From Rs1 sp000416275 (GTDB taxonomy: Bacteria; Pseudomonadota; Gammaproteobacteria; Pseudomonadales; Balneatricaceae), in NCBI GenBank assembly GCA_965243635.1, contig OZ251574.1, positions 3,224,001 to 3,288,000 of the forward strand: 64,000 nt of DNA, written 5' to 3'. Made by a program: the position numbers and the translations under genes. The notes under the pieces are model-generated. The model saw only the letters and a program-made list of their open reading frames with translations. It did no database searches and had not been told where the DNA came from. Below are positions 9,126-17,736 of this stretch, piece after piece; positions within the stretch are counted from its first letter, which is position 1; each line of letters opens with the position of its first letter.

Positions 9126-10306
9126 TGGAAGCTCTGCCCATCAATCGCAGAGCTGGCAATAATCTGGCCCTGTCTATTAATCGCAAACACTTCTACCGCA
9201 ACCGTCTGCGCTACAATCGCCTGAGCTTGTTGCTGCGCTAGTCGACAAATTAACCCGGCGAGTGGCACCTTGGCAGCACTGGCCAAATTTAGCACTTCTA
9301 TGCTGGTGTTCGCCTGAAGAACCGCCGCTAACAGCACTTGTTGCTGTAAGTCGGTACAAAGATCCGGCCGCTCTGTCAATAGCTGTTGAACACAGGCCTG
9401 CAAGAACACAAAATCGATGCTGCATTTTCGGCTGTTAAGATCTAGTGCTCCCTGCGCTAGCTTGGTCATTTTACCAAAGCCACCACAGATACTGAGTTTC
9501 GCTACTTGTGCTTTTTTTAAATGTTTTAACAGCGCCCCAACAAAATCGCCCATCTCTATCAAGGACATTTCATCTAAACTGTAGAGTTCGGCAATTGCCG
9601 CCTCTGAACTACTGCCCGTCGACGCGGCGATATGGGTGGCACCATTACTGGACGCGACATCAACCCCCTGTCGGATCGAGGCGATATACGCGGCACATGA
9701 GTAGGGGCGTACGATCCCAGTCGTACCTAAAATAGACAAGCCACCGAGTATTCCCAGGCGACCGTTCATGGTTTTTTTAGCAATTTCTGCGCCGTTAACC
9801 ACCCCCACCGACACTTCAAAACCGCCGGTATACTGATAGACTTTTGCAGATTGTTGCAGGTGTTCTCGCATCATTTTACGCGGCACTGGGTTAATCGCCG
9901 GCTCGCCTATATCGAGTAGTAAACCGGTTTTGGTCACAGTGCCGACACCGCTGGCAGCTTTAAAGACAATGCCGCTGCTCGGGGTCAATCGCAGTTCAAC
10001 AAAAATGCTCGCCCCATGAGTGGCATCGGGATCATCGCCGGCATCTTTAATGGTCGAGACTCTGACACTGCGCAACTCGCTTTGAGGATCGCTCGCCGTT
10101 AGCGGGCGACTCAGACCATCGATGGACTGGTAGCCTTGGATGGTCAATTCAACCACCTTGCCACGGGGCAAAGTAACCTCGACGACCCCTGGAAACTTCC
10201 GAGCAAAGAGAGCGGCAGAGGCGGCGACGCAACAAGCGGTCGCACAGCTACCGGTGGTTAAGCCACTGCGCAGCGGCGCGACGCTTTCACTGCTCTCTTG
10301 CCACAT
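9122..10306 (-). CDS. cbiD: Cobalt-precorrin-5B C1-methyltransferase CbiD
   Basis: CbiD family, 394 residues. The N-terminal RSGLTTGSCATACCVAA is the family signature; also seen are DDPDATHGASIFVEL, GVGTVTKTGLLLDIGEPAINPVPRKMM, GILGGLSILGTTGIVRPYS and GDFVGALLKHLKKA. CbiD methylates C1 in the anaerobic route, where the aerobic route uses the unrelated CobF. It is known that several gammaproteobacteria, including Pseudomonas, carry cbiD beside late-insertion genes, and this operon fits that pattern. It overlaps cobK by 4 nt and is preceded by a 63-bp stretch with a repeated TTATCATTGA-like motif. Confidence 0.94.
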   Translation of the reverse strand: MWQESSESVAPLRSGLTTGSCATACCVAASAALFARKFPGVVEVTLPRGKVVELTIQGYQSIDGLSRPLTASDPQSELRSVRVSTIKDAGDDPDATHGASIFVELRLTPSSGIVFKAASGVGTVTKTGLLLDIGEPAINPVPRKMMREHLQQSAKVYQYTGGFEVSVGVVNGAEIAKKTMNGRLGILGGLSILGTTGIVRPYSCAAYIASIRQGVDVASSNGATHIAASTGSSSEAAIAELYSLDEMSLIEMGDFVGALLKHLKKAQVAKLSICGGFGKMTKLAQGALDLNSRKCSIDFVFLQACVQQLLTERPDLCTDLQQQVLLAAVLQANTSIEVLNLASAAKVPLAGLICRLAQQQAQAIVAQTVAVEVFAINRQGQIIASSAIDGQSFH

Positions 10307-10369
10307 TTATTGAGTTCTCATTAATTGATCATTAACTTATCATTAATTTATCATTGACTTATCATTGAT

Positions 10370-11866
10370 TTATTGAGCCTGCCATTGATCTAGCCATACT
10401 TGATTCGGCGCTTGGAGCTCGCCGTTAAATAGCTTGGCGATGACACTGGGGTTAGAGGCAAAAAACAAGTGCAGATAGCTGGCGGTCAAATTAGCTTCGC
10501 GAAAAATAGCTTCTCCCGGTGCTGGATGCCGCTGGCGCTTACCGTAGCCAATCGGCGCTTTTGTGCCACTACTACGCGATCGATGATGGGCGTGACCCCG
10601 CACTTCCCCCTCAGGTAAGATCGCGGTTTGCATTCCCTGGCAGCCACGCTTGCCACGCATCGCCCCCTCCCCTTGCATGATATTCGCCATCAAAAAATAT
10701 TCGCCGTCTAAATCAGTCAACCCCGCAAGGCAGTACAAGAAGCCGCCACACTCAGCGAGAATCGGTTTTCGCTGCTCTTGAAAGCGCTGCATTTGGGCGC
10801 GCATCAGATGATTTTCAGACAGCTGCCTAGCGTGCAATTCAGGGTAGCCGCCAGGTAGCCACAATCCATCGGCCTCGGGAATTTGACGATCCACTAGCGG
10901 TGAAAAATATTTGAGCTTAGCGCCGAGTTTTTCCAATATATCGAGATTGGCTTGGTAAATAAAACTAAAGGCCGCATCTTTGGCTATCGCAATGGTTTTT
11001 CCTGCCAAAGGCTGGCTGGTGACGGTACTATTTTCTAGCAATTCCCGATCTATTTTATCTAGGCTATCTAGATTGCCGGCAGTAAATGCGACTTTAGCCG
11101 GCAGTTTTAGCAGCGCATCATCTGTCGCTGCTCTGTGCACCCCTTGCTCTAGCCATGCACAGCCTTTTTCAAAGCGCAGCTCTAGCTCCTCTGCCACTTC
11201 ACTAGCTTGCACTAAACCTAAATGCCGCTCAGGCAGGGAAACGTCAGGGTCTTTCGCCAGACAGGCAAGTAGTGGCAACTGCTGATTGAGAGCCTCTCTA
11301 ATCAGTTGTGCATGACGCTCGGAGCCACAATTATTGGCGATCAAACCCGCGCACTGATAGTCACTTCGATAGTTTGCTAAGCCTAGCGCCACCGCGGCCG
11401 CGGTTTGCGCCATACCTTTAACATCCATCACTATGGCGATTGGTATGGAAAATTTAGCCGCTAAATCAGCACTTGAAGGCTCGCCGTCAAACAGCCCCAT
11501 CGCCCCTTCAATTAAGATAAGATCTACTTTTTGCGCCGCCTCATAGAGCATTTGTCGACAGTACTGCTCGCCGGCCATCCACAAATCTAACTGCGCACTT
11601 GCGCAACCTGAGGCCTGCGCTAATATTTGTGGATCCAGATAGTCGGGGCCGGTTTTGAAAACTTGTACTTTTTTGCCCTGCTTAGTAAAAAATCTTGCCA
11701 GGGCGGCAGTCACCGTGGTTTTACCTTGCCCGGAAGCAGGCGCCGCGATAAAGAGCGCCGCGCAGTGCGCGGTTTCAGTCGCGACCAGAGCCGTTGTCGC
11801 AGCGGTGGCAGAATCCGTATTAACAGTCGGATTAACAGTCGTATTAGTGGTCATATTTATGGGCAT
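10370..11866 (-). CDS. cobB: Cobyrinic / hydrogenobyrinic acid a,c-diamide synthase
   Basis: A 498-residue glutamine-dependent amidotransferase of the CobB/CbiA family. The ATP-binding P-loop APASGQGKTTVTAALARFF lies near residue 42, and LILIEGAMGLFDGEPSS near residue 117. The C-terminal class I glutaminase domain has its nucleophile cysteine in LAECGGFLYCLAG. The first 35 residues are a threonine-, asparagine- and alanine-rich extension (MTTNTTVNPTVNT...) not expected in the family; it is encoded by an imperfect tandem of short ACTGTTAAT-like units. It follows cobO by 26 bp. Confidence 0.94.
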   Translation of the reverse strand: MPINMTTNTTVNPTVNTDSATAATTALVATETAHCAALFIAAPASGQGKTTVTAALARFFTKQGKKVQVFKTGPDYLDPQILAQASGCASAQLDLWMAGEQYCRQMLYEAAQKVDLILIEGAMGLFDGEPSSADLAAKFSIPIAIVMDVKGMAQTAAAVALGLANYRSDYQCAGLIANNCGSERHAQLIREALNQQLPLLACLAKDPDVSLPERHLGLVQASEVAEELELRFEKGCAWLEQGVHRAATDDALLKLPAKVAFTAGNLDSLDKIDRELLENSTVTSQPLAGKTIAIAKDAAFSFIYQANLDILEKLGAKLKYFSPLVDRQIPEADGLWLPGGYPELHARQLSENHLMRAQMQRFQEQRKPILAECGGFLYCLAGLTDLDGEYFLMANIMQGEGAMRGKRGCQGMQTAILPEGEVRGHAHHRSRSSGTKAPIGYGKRQRHPAPGEAIFREANLTASYLHLFFASNPSVIAKLFNGELQAPNQVWLDQWQAQ

Positions 11867-11892
11867 ATAATAGTCACATATAAAGTCGCCAT

Positions 11893-12480
11893 TTAAAATT
11901 CGATCCCAGCCTGCGCTTTCACCCCTTGACGAAAAGCGTGCTTTTGATCTTTTATTAAACTAATAGTGTCGGCTATTTCCTCCAGGTCGGCGGGCATCAT
12001 CCGACCGGTAATCATCACATTTTGCATTTTGGGTCGATTGTTTAATGCCTCGATCACCGGAGCTAACGGCAGATAGTCATATTTGAACATGTAACTCATC
12101 TCATCAAAGACCAGCAGGTCGTAACTATCATCTGCCAACAGTTCAGTGGCTATTTTCCAGGCCTGCTCGGCCGCGGCGATATCTTGCGCTCGGTCCTGTG
12201 TCTCCCAGGTAAAACCATGTCCCATCACATGCCAATCAATCATTGGATGATCTTTAAAAAACTTAAACTCACCGGTCTCCAAGCGTCCCTTAATAAACTG
12301 AATCACCGCACAGCGCTTGCCGTGACCGACACTGCGCGCCATAGTCCCCAGTGCCGAACTGCTTTTTCCCTTGCCCGGCCCCTTGAGTAAAACAAGTACC
12401 CCGCGCTCTTCTGTCGCCTTAGCTATACGCTGGTCAATCACTGCTTTTTTAGCGACCATTTTTTCTTGATGAGTTTTCAT
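11893..12480 (-). CDS. cobO: Corrinoid adenosyltransferase, CobA/CobO/BtuR type
   Basis: A 195-residue enzyme that transfers the adenosyl group of ATP to cob(I)alamin or cob(I)yrinic acid a,c-diamide. The P-loop VLLKGPGKGKSSSALGTMAR near residue 32 is characteristic, as are CAVIQFIKGRLETGEF and LLVFDEMSYMFKYDYLP. It sits between chlID and cobB in the cobalamin operon. A second, unrelated adenosyltransferase of PduO type lies at 18701-19273, so this organism has two corrinoid-adenosylating enzymes within 7 kb. Its minus-strand upstream region at 12481-12492 holds an AAGGAGAACC-type ribosome binding site. Confidence 0.95.
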   Translation of the reverse strand: MKTHQEKMVAKKAVIDQRIAKATEERGVLVLLKGPGKGKSSSALGTMARSVGHGKRCAVIQFIKGRLETGEFKFFKDHPMIDWHVMGHGFTWETQDRAQDIAAAEQAWKIATELLADDSYDLLVFDEMSYMFKYDYLPLAPVIEALNNRPKMQNVMITGRMMPADLEEIADTISLIKDQKHAFRQGVKAQAGIEF

Positions 12481-12547
12481 TTGGTTCTCCTTTGCACAAA
12501 TTTTTCACAGACAGACAGTCATTCATTTTTCTTAGTTCAAATGTTGG

Positions 12548-14545
12548 CTAGTGCGGTAATACATAATAAAAAGCGCCTAAATCCGCGGCAATTTTTTTGC
12601 CCCGGCCCCGTTTTACCGGGCTGTTTTCCGTATCAATCAGCACGGTAGGTACGGTCAATTTAATATCCGTTACTTCAGCTCTAGAGCGACCGTCAGTAAT
12701 TAAATAACAGCGCGTGATCGCTGCACTATTTTGTTTGGCCAACTTAGCGAGTAGCTGTTGGGCATGCACTAATACATCGCGCAGCGGGGTTCCGCCCGCG
12801 ACAGCAATGCTATTAAGTACCCTACTCAGCTCTTTAGGTGCTCGCACTTTGGCTAACACTTGCTGCACTTTAGCATTGCCAAAGCCCAAGACTTGAATGT
12901 TTTCCCGTTTTAAATAAGCTTGTTTAGAAATTTCCAGCACGCAGGCTTTCGCTCGATCACTTAACTGTCCCAGCAGAGTTGAGGCCGAGGTATCCAGCAA
13001 GATTAAATGTAAAGTATCGGTGCTTTGTTGTTTTTTCCGGTAACTCAATTGCAGTTTCGGCCAATGTTCCAAACTGTTTACAATGCTAGCAAACCAATTG
13101 ATGGAAGCGCGATCCTCTGCCAATAAAGGGCTATCATTAATAGGACTATCGATGGCGCTGCGCGTATTGCCCGCCGATTTTTTCTCATGCACTGTTCGAG
13201 CGCTCGCTATCTTTACTGCCTTTTTTGCTGCGCCCTCCCCTGTGAATAATTCTTGTAAGTCATCTGCCACTTGTACAGAGACGGTGGCTATTGCCGCTGA
13301 TGCCACTGAAGGTGCTGTGGCTTGCATACTGCCCCAGTCACTTTCACTGCCACTCCCATCTTCTGTCCCAGCTTGTTCTGGCGGGCTATTGTTAGCGGCA
13401 TTCTTACCAGCACCCTTAACAGCACTCTGAGAAGAGTTTAATGCATCAGCATGCTGCGACTTAGCCGGTGGGCGGCGAAAAGCTCCTGTTTGCGACGATT
13501 TTGGCGGGGGACTATGCTTGGATGATGATTGATCGTCCCCATTGTTACTGCCGGGACGCTGCTCATCGGCAGTCGTCGAGTCACTGCTATGGTCATTGTT
13601 ATGATCATTACCGGCAGATGGCTCGGCTTTGCGCGTTCGACGATGGGCTAACACTAAGTGCTCAACGGCGTCTATGTCCTCAAGCAGCACCTCTAAAGAG
13701 CCCCGCCAGGCCGCATGTGCCAGCGCCGACCGATACATGACGATATCAGCTCTCATCCCATCTACGCCTGCCTGCACACAGCGTTGCGCTATATTTAAGC
13801 GGATTAAATCACTGCAATCCACCTGTGATAATAACGCTTGGGCTGCAATAATTTTTTGACACAGCTGCTGCTGCTGCCGCTGATATTGAGCTAAGAATTG
13901 CTGCGGATTAAGGTCAAAAGCTTCACGGCTTTTGACGATACTGACGCGCTGCTCGAGGGACAAACTGCTATCTAATTCAACCATTAAGCCAAAGCGATCT
14001 TTAAGCTGGCCGCGCAGCTCTCCCTCGTCGGGATTCATGGTTCCTATTAAGGAGAACTTACTACTGTGGGCATGACTGATGCCATCTCGCTCCACCAAAT
14101 TAACGCCGCTAGCTGCGACATCCAACAGTTGATCGATTAAATGATCTGCCAACAAATTGACTTCGTCAACATACAAAATACCGCCATCCGCTCTACTTAG
14201 CAGACCTGGGGAAAATTGCAGCTTTTTTTGCTTGAGTACCTGCTCTAAATCTAAAGTGCCGGTCAGCATTTCTATGCTGGTGCCCAGCGGCAGGGTGACG
14301 AAGGGACAGCGAGTCTCCTCTATAGCGGGTAAAATATCTGCCAGTGCTCTGGCGAGTGTCGATTTAGCGCTACCGCGCGGCCCACTGACTAAAACGCCGC
14401 CAATAGCTGGGTAGATGGCCAGCAGAATCAGCGCAGTTTTGAAGCTTTCTTGAGCTTGCACTGCGCTAAAGGGGAAATCAATTTTTGTATAAGGCTTTGT
14501 ATCAGCCTGTTTATCAGGCTTTATATAAGACTTTTTATAAGACAT
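12548..14545 (-). CDS. chlID: ChlID-type chelatase subunit (AAA+ ATPase fused to VWA domain)
   Basis: Magnesium-chelatase-like protein of 665 residues, the probable ATPase partner of CobN in place of CobS/CobT. The N-terminal AAA+ module has Walker A GPRGSAKSTLARAL and Walker B GGILYVDEVNLL followed by LIGTMNPDEGELRGQLKDRFGL. A long low-complexity linker rich in S, D, N, P and A fills roughly residues 320-430. The C-terminal von Willebrand A domain has the MIDAS motif LILLDTSAS and later LITDGRSRAEV. The open frame continues upstream to a TTG at 14584, but the ATG at 14545 (MSYKKSYIKPDK) is preferred because the TTG falls next to the riboswitch. This is the first gene after the cobalamin riboswitch. 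Confidence 0.9.
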   Translation of the reverse strand: MSYKKSYIKPDKQADTKPYTKIDFPFSAVQAQESFKTALILLAIYPAIGGVLVSGPRGSAKSTLARALADILPAIEETRCPFVTLPLGTSIEMLTGTLDLEQVLKQKKLQFSPGLLSRADGGILYVDEVNLLADHLIDQLLDVAASGVNLVERDGISHAHSSKFSLIGTMNPDEGELRGQLKDRFGLMVELDSSLSLEQRVSIVKSREAFDLNPQQFLAQYQRQQQQLCQKIIAAQALLSQVDCSDLIRLNIAQRCVQAGVDGMRADIVMYRSALAHAAWRGSLEVLLEDIDAVEHLVLAHRRTRKAEPSAGNDHNNDHSSDSTTADEQRPGSNNGDDQSSSKHSPPPKSSQTGAFRRPPAKSQHADALNSSQSAVKGAGKNAANNSPPEQAGTEDGSGSESDWGSMQATAPSVASAAIATVSVQVADDLQELFTGEGAAKKAVKIASARTVHEKKSAGNTRSAIDSPINDSPLLAEDRASINWFASIVNSLEHWPKLQLSYRKKQQSTDTLHLILLDTSASTLLGQLSDRAKACVLEISKQAYLKRENIQVLGFGNAKVQQVLAKVRAPKELSRVLNSIAVAGGTPLRDVLVHAQQLLAKLAKQNSAAITRCYLITDGRSRAEVTDIKLTVPTVLIDTENSPVKRGRGKKIAADLGAFYYVLPH

Positions 14546-14590
14546 AAGTGTATCCAAAACAAGCACCCACCGTGCTTTTAGCAATAGGAA

Positions 14591-14706
14591 AATTAAGGCC
14601 GGTCTCCGGGCTAGAGTTTAATTTTCATCAAGCTCATTACCGTTGCGGGGGCAGCGATGGAATAACTCACCATACTTCCCGATTATCCACTAGCTAGTGG
14701 CACCTT
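14591..14706 (-). promoter_or_regulatory. Cobalamin (AdoCbl) riboswitch
   Basis: Read on the minus strand, the conserved cobalamin-riboswitch elements occur in order: a GGTGCC start, GGGAAG followed by GGTGAG, the B12-box core CTGCCCCCGCAACGGTAAT (complement of 14639-14657), and the closing AGCCCGGAGACCGGCC (complement of 14597-14612). It ends about 45 bp before the chlID ATG and should shut down the whole operon when adenosylcobalamin is plentiful. I did not fold it by computation. Confidence 0.95.
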
Positions 14707-15012
14707 TATTTTAGCCAATGTACCTCAGCAGAGACATTATATACAAGTAAAAAATTGCCGGGGAACCGCTAAATTATTGTAACAGACTATCCAGTGAGTT
14801 CTGATCTAGAAACGGGGCCGATGCGAGAGAGCCCAACGGGGCAAGATGCAGGATATTAGAGGTAGGCGTTTGCTTATTCCAAATAACGACCAGGGACCTC
14901 AGATCTAAACAAACACCATCGGCCGAGTGTTGATTAGGTTGCAGCGACAGAGCACTGATTTTGCTGATCCCTCCTCCTATCATCCAAAAACAAAGATCTA
15001 TCTCCCTATAAA

Positions 15013-15120
15013 CAGCGCAGCTTCTAAATAGGTCGACTTCAAATAGGGCAAACTGCTAAATAGGTCAACTTCTAAATAGGGCAACTACTAAACAGCGCAG
15101 CTACTAAATAGGGCAGCTAC
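15013..15120. repeat. Imperfect 16-bp tandem repeat
   Basis: About seven units of 15-17 bp run head to tail. Units begin TAGGGCA, TAGGTCA or CAGCGCAG and end in CTACTAAA or CTTCTAAA. They lie in the gene-free stretch 14707-15309 between the divergent riboswitch and ampG. A 69-codon frame overlaps part of this stretch on the minus strand but resembles nothing. No function is apparent. Confidence 0.8.
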
Positions 15121-15214
15121 CACTAGCACTTAGGTGTAAGAGAAGGCTGATACTGCGAACTCTCACTTGTTTTTCACTAAGTTATCAATTACTTTAGGGC
15201 ACGATTATCTTCTA

Positions 15215-15285
15215 CCTGAATCAGTGAATTAAAAGCAAACACAGCCTGTAAAATATTGGTTTTACAGTGAAGCCACAGATTCAGG
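15215..15285. repeat. Short MITE of the CCTGAATC family (71 bp)
   Basis: The left end CCTGAATCAGTG and the right end CACAGATTCAGG form terminal inverted repeats. The inner part contains TGTAAAATATTGGTTTTACA, which is shared with the 160-bp member at 35409-35568. It ends 24 bp before the ampG ATG, so it may influence that gene's leader. Confidence 0.75.
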
Positions 15286-15309
15286 TGCTACTTTTTGGTT
15301 ATTTATCTC

Positions 15310-16860
15310 ATGTCAGAATTACAAATTAAACGCAGTTGGGCTGAAACTATTGCTATGATATTTCAGCGAAAAGTATTAGTGATGCTATTACTTGGCTTTT
15401 CTGCCGGCCTGCCGATTCTGTTAATTTTTAGCAGTTTGTCACTTTGGTTAAAAGATGCGCAAGTATCCCGCGATACTATAACTTTTTTTAGCTGGGCGGC
15501 ACTTGGCTATTCTTTTAAATTTATCTGGGCGCCACTGGTCGATAATTTACGTATTCCCCTCCTGACGACAGCTCTTGGAAGAAGACGCAGCTGGATTTTA
15601 ATCAGTCAGTTTGCCATTATTCTCTCAATTTTGGCGATGGCATTTTCCGAGCCGACCGCCTCCCTAACCTTCACCGCCGTAGCCGCGGTAATGTTAGGCT
15701 TTTCCTCGGCCACCCAAGATATTGTTATCGATGCCTATCGTATTGAGTCGGCATCTGGAGACATGCAGTCAATGCTCTCCAGCGCCTATATCAGCGGCTA
15801 TCGGATTGGCATGTTAGCCGCAGGCGCCGGCGCTTTATACATTGCAGGCTGGATAGGCACAGAGGGCACTTACACCCCTCATGCATGGACCACAGCTTAT
15901 GTGTGCATGGCGATCGCGATGTTAATTGGCGTGGCGACCACTTTGTGCATTAGCGAGCCAGATGCCTACAGAAAAAGCAACGCGATCTTTATCGACAACA
16001 ATAATGTACTGCGCTTTTTGCTGTGTTTTGTGATCTGTGTCATCGTCTTTATCGGCGCTTTCACCTTGCTTGGCAGCTACTTCACACTATTAAAAAGTTG
16101 GTTATTGTCGAATCTAACTGAAAACAAAAAAATAGCGGGGTTTATTGCCGCTAGCTTAAAGCTGTGGATTTGCATTGGCTTCGCCGGATGTACCGGCTGG
16201 CTGTTGATTAAGCTAAACGCAGTGCCACAGGCAATGTTGGTAGAAGGCTATATAAATCCGGTCAAAGATTTCTTTGTCAGATACGGCAAAACCGCGCTGC
16301 TGGTCATTTTACTGATAGGTTTGTATCGCATTTCAGATATTGTGATGGGCGTGATCGCCAATCTGTTTTATTCAGATTTAGGCTTTACTAAAATAGAAAT
16401 AGCCACCTACTCGAAAACCTACGGCCTGTTTGCCACTCTGCTAGGTGGTTTTCTTGGCGGTGCTATCGCCATCCGCTACGGTGTTTACAAAGCACTGTTG
16501 ACCGGTGCGGTACTGTCAGCCGCGACCAATATTTTGTTCGCCTTTATGGTAGGTTTAGATAAAAGTGGCTCCATTCTACTGATGACCATCACCGCCGATA
16601 ATATCAGCGGTGGTATAGCGACAGCCGCGTTTGTCGCCTACTTATCGAGCCTCACCAGCGTGTCTTTCACCGCCATGCAATATGCAATATTTAGCTCTTT
16701 TATGACGCTATTTCCCAAGCTATTGGCGGGCTATTCAGGTGCGATGTCCACGGAGCTTGGCTACACGCAGTTCTTCTATTTAACCGCTGTAATGGGGATC
16801 CCGGCCATCATTTTAGTGGTTGTTCTCAGCAAGTTAGTCCCAGTGGAAAAGCTAAATTAA
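15310..16860 (+). CDS. ampG: AmpG-family muropeptide permease
   Basis: A major-facilitator protein of 516 residues predicted in the inner membrane, with about 12-14 hydrophobic helices. AmpG imports GlcNAc-anhydroMurNAc peptides for cell-wall recycling. Family features are LLLGFSAGLPILLIFSSLSLWLKD-like sequence in the first helix, LGRRRSWILISQF after helix 3, and FSSATQDIVIDAYRIE near residue 140. In the second half, DLGFTKIEIATYSKTYGL and TAMQYAIFSSFMTLFPKLLAGYSG are typical. The frame opens at a TTG at 15295, but the ATG at 15310 (MSELQIKRSW) is the better start. Neighbours are unrelated, so it is probably monocistronic. Confidence 0.92.
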   Translation: MSELQIKRSWAETIAMIFQRKVLVMLLLGFSAGLPILLIFSSLSLWLKDAQVSRDTITFFSWAALGYSFKFIWAPLVDNLRIPLLTTALGRRRSWILISQFAIILSILAMAFSEPTASLTFTAVAAVMLGFSSATQDIVIDAYRIESASGDMQSMLSSAYISGYRIGMLAAGAGALYIAGWIGTEGTYTPHAWTTAYVCMAIAMLIGVATTLCISEPDAYRKSNAIFIDNNNVLRFLLCFVICVIVFIGAFTLLGSYFTLLKSWLLSNLTENKKIAGFIAASLKLWICIGFAGCTGWLLIKLNAVPQAMLVEGYINPVKDFFVRYGKTALLVILLIGLYRISDIVMGVIANLFYSDLGFTKIEIATYSKTYGLFATLLGGFLGGAIAIRYGVYKALLTGAVLSAATNILFAFMVGLDKSGSILLMTITADNISGGIATAAFVAYLSSLTSVSFTAMQYAIFSSFMTLFPKLLAGYSGAMSTELGYTQFFYLTAVMGIPAIILVVVLSKLVPVEKLN

Positions 16861-16978
16861 GCTTATCCCTGAATCAGCGATAGCGGCGTTTGTTGAGCAG
16901 TAGGCGCTTCGACCTCATTTTAGGGTGATAGTTAGCTAACGGCGAGTATACGAAAAAAACAGAGTGGCAGCCAAAGTA

Positions 16979-17010
16979 GCAAAGCTACCTCCCTAGGGAG
17001 ATAGCTTTGC
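16979..17010. terminator. 32-bp near-perfect palindrome between convergent genes
   Basis: GCAAAGCTA-CCTCCC-TAGGGAG-ATAGCTTTGC pairs along its whole length with one mismatched pair. It lies between the convergent ends of ampG and yajQ. There is no T-run on either side, so it could be a transcription-stop hairpin acting both ways or a protein-binding palindrome. Confidence 0.55.
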
Positions 17011-17100
17011 AGCTGTATAATGAGTAGATGTTTAATGCGCCATTTTATCGGCAGATAGGTTTATCTAGCAGCTGAGAAGCGGCTAGAGTCAGAGCAGAGA

Positions 17101-17583
17101 TCAGTCTCTAAAGTTGTTATATTGTAGTGGCAACTCAATTTCACTCTCTTTTAACAGGGCCATGACCGCCTGTAGATCGTCACGTTTTTTACCTGTGACT
17201 CGTACTTTTTCCCCCTGAATTTGCACTTGAACTTTAAGCTTTGCATCTTTGATCGCTTTAGTAATTTTTTTGGCATTCGGCTGATCTAGACCTTGGCGAA
17301 TCAATACTTCCTGACGCGCTTTCACCCCTGATAATTCAGGATCTTGCTCGTCAAAACACTTGGGATCTAATCCTCTCGCGACGAATTTCGCCACTAATAT
17401 ATCAATCATTTGACGCAGCTGAAAATCAACGTCAGCCTCCATTGATATTGAATCTTGGTTGCGTGTAAATGCAGCTTTTACCCCTTTAAAATCAAATCTT
17501 GTACTTAATTCACGGCTCGCTTGATCGACCGCATTAGTGACTTCATGTTTATCCAATTCAGACACAATATCAAAAGATGGCAT
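17101..17583 (-). CDS. yajQ: YajQ-family nucleotide-binding protein
   Basis: A 160-residue cytosolic protein of the YajQ (UPF0234) family, members of which bind cyclic di-GMP or nucleic acid. The start MPSFDIVSELDKHEVTNAVDQ, the segment RFDFKGVKAAF, and the end LQAVMALLKESEIELPLQYNNFRD are all highly typical and the length is normal. In Xanthomonas the homologue is a c-di-GMP effector; whether that holds here is inference, although the window also encodes two GGDEF proteins. Confidence 0.96.
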   Translation of the reverse strand: MPSFDIVSELDKHEVTNAVDQASRELSTRFDFKGVKAAFTRNQDSISMEADVDFQLRQMIDILVAKFVARGLDPKCFDEQDPELSGVKARQEVLIRQGLDQPNAKKITKAIKDAKLKVQVQIQGEKVRVTGKKRDDLQAVMALLKESEIELPLQYNNFRD

Positions 17584-17736
17584 ATTTTATTCCCGGCAAG
17601 TTTTCAACGTTTTACACAATTGCAAAATATTTTACTGACTTTGCTAATCTAAACAAGCTTTAGTCGCTTATTATGCTAGTCAACAAATCTACTAATCAGG
17701 TATATTGCCTGCATATTAGGGGAAGTATTGCTAAAC

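Noticed and set aside
14774..14983. 69-codon minus-strand frame between the riboswitch and ampG
   Set aside because: No recognisable protein, no ribosome binding site, and it borders tandem repeats.
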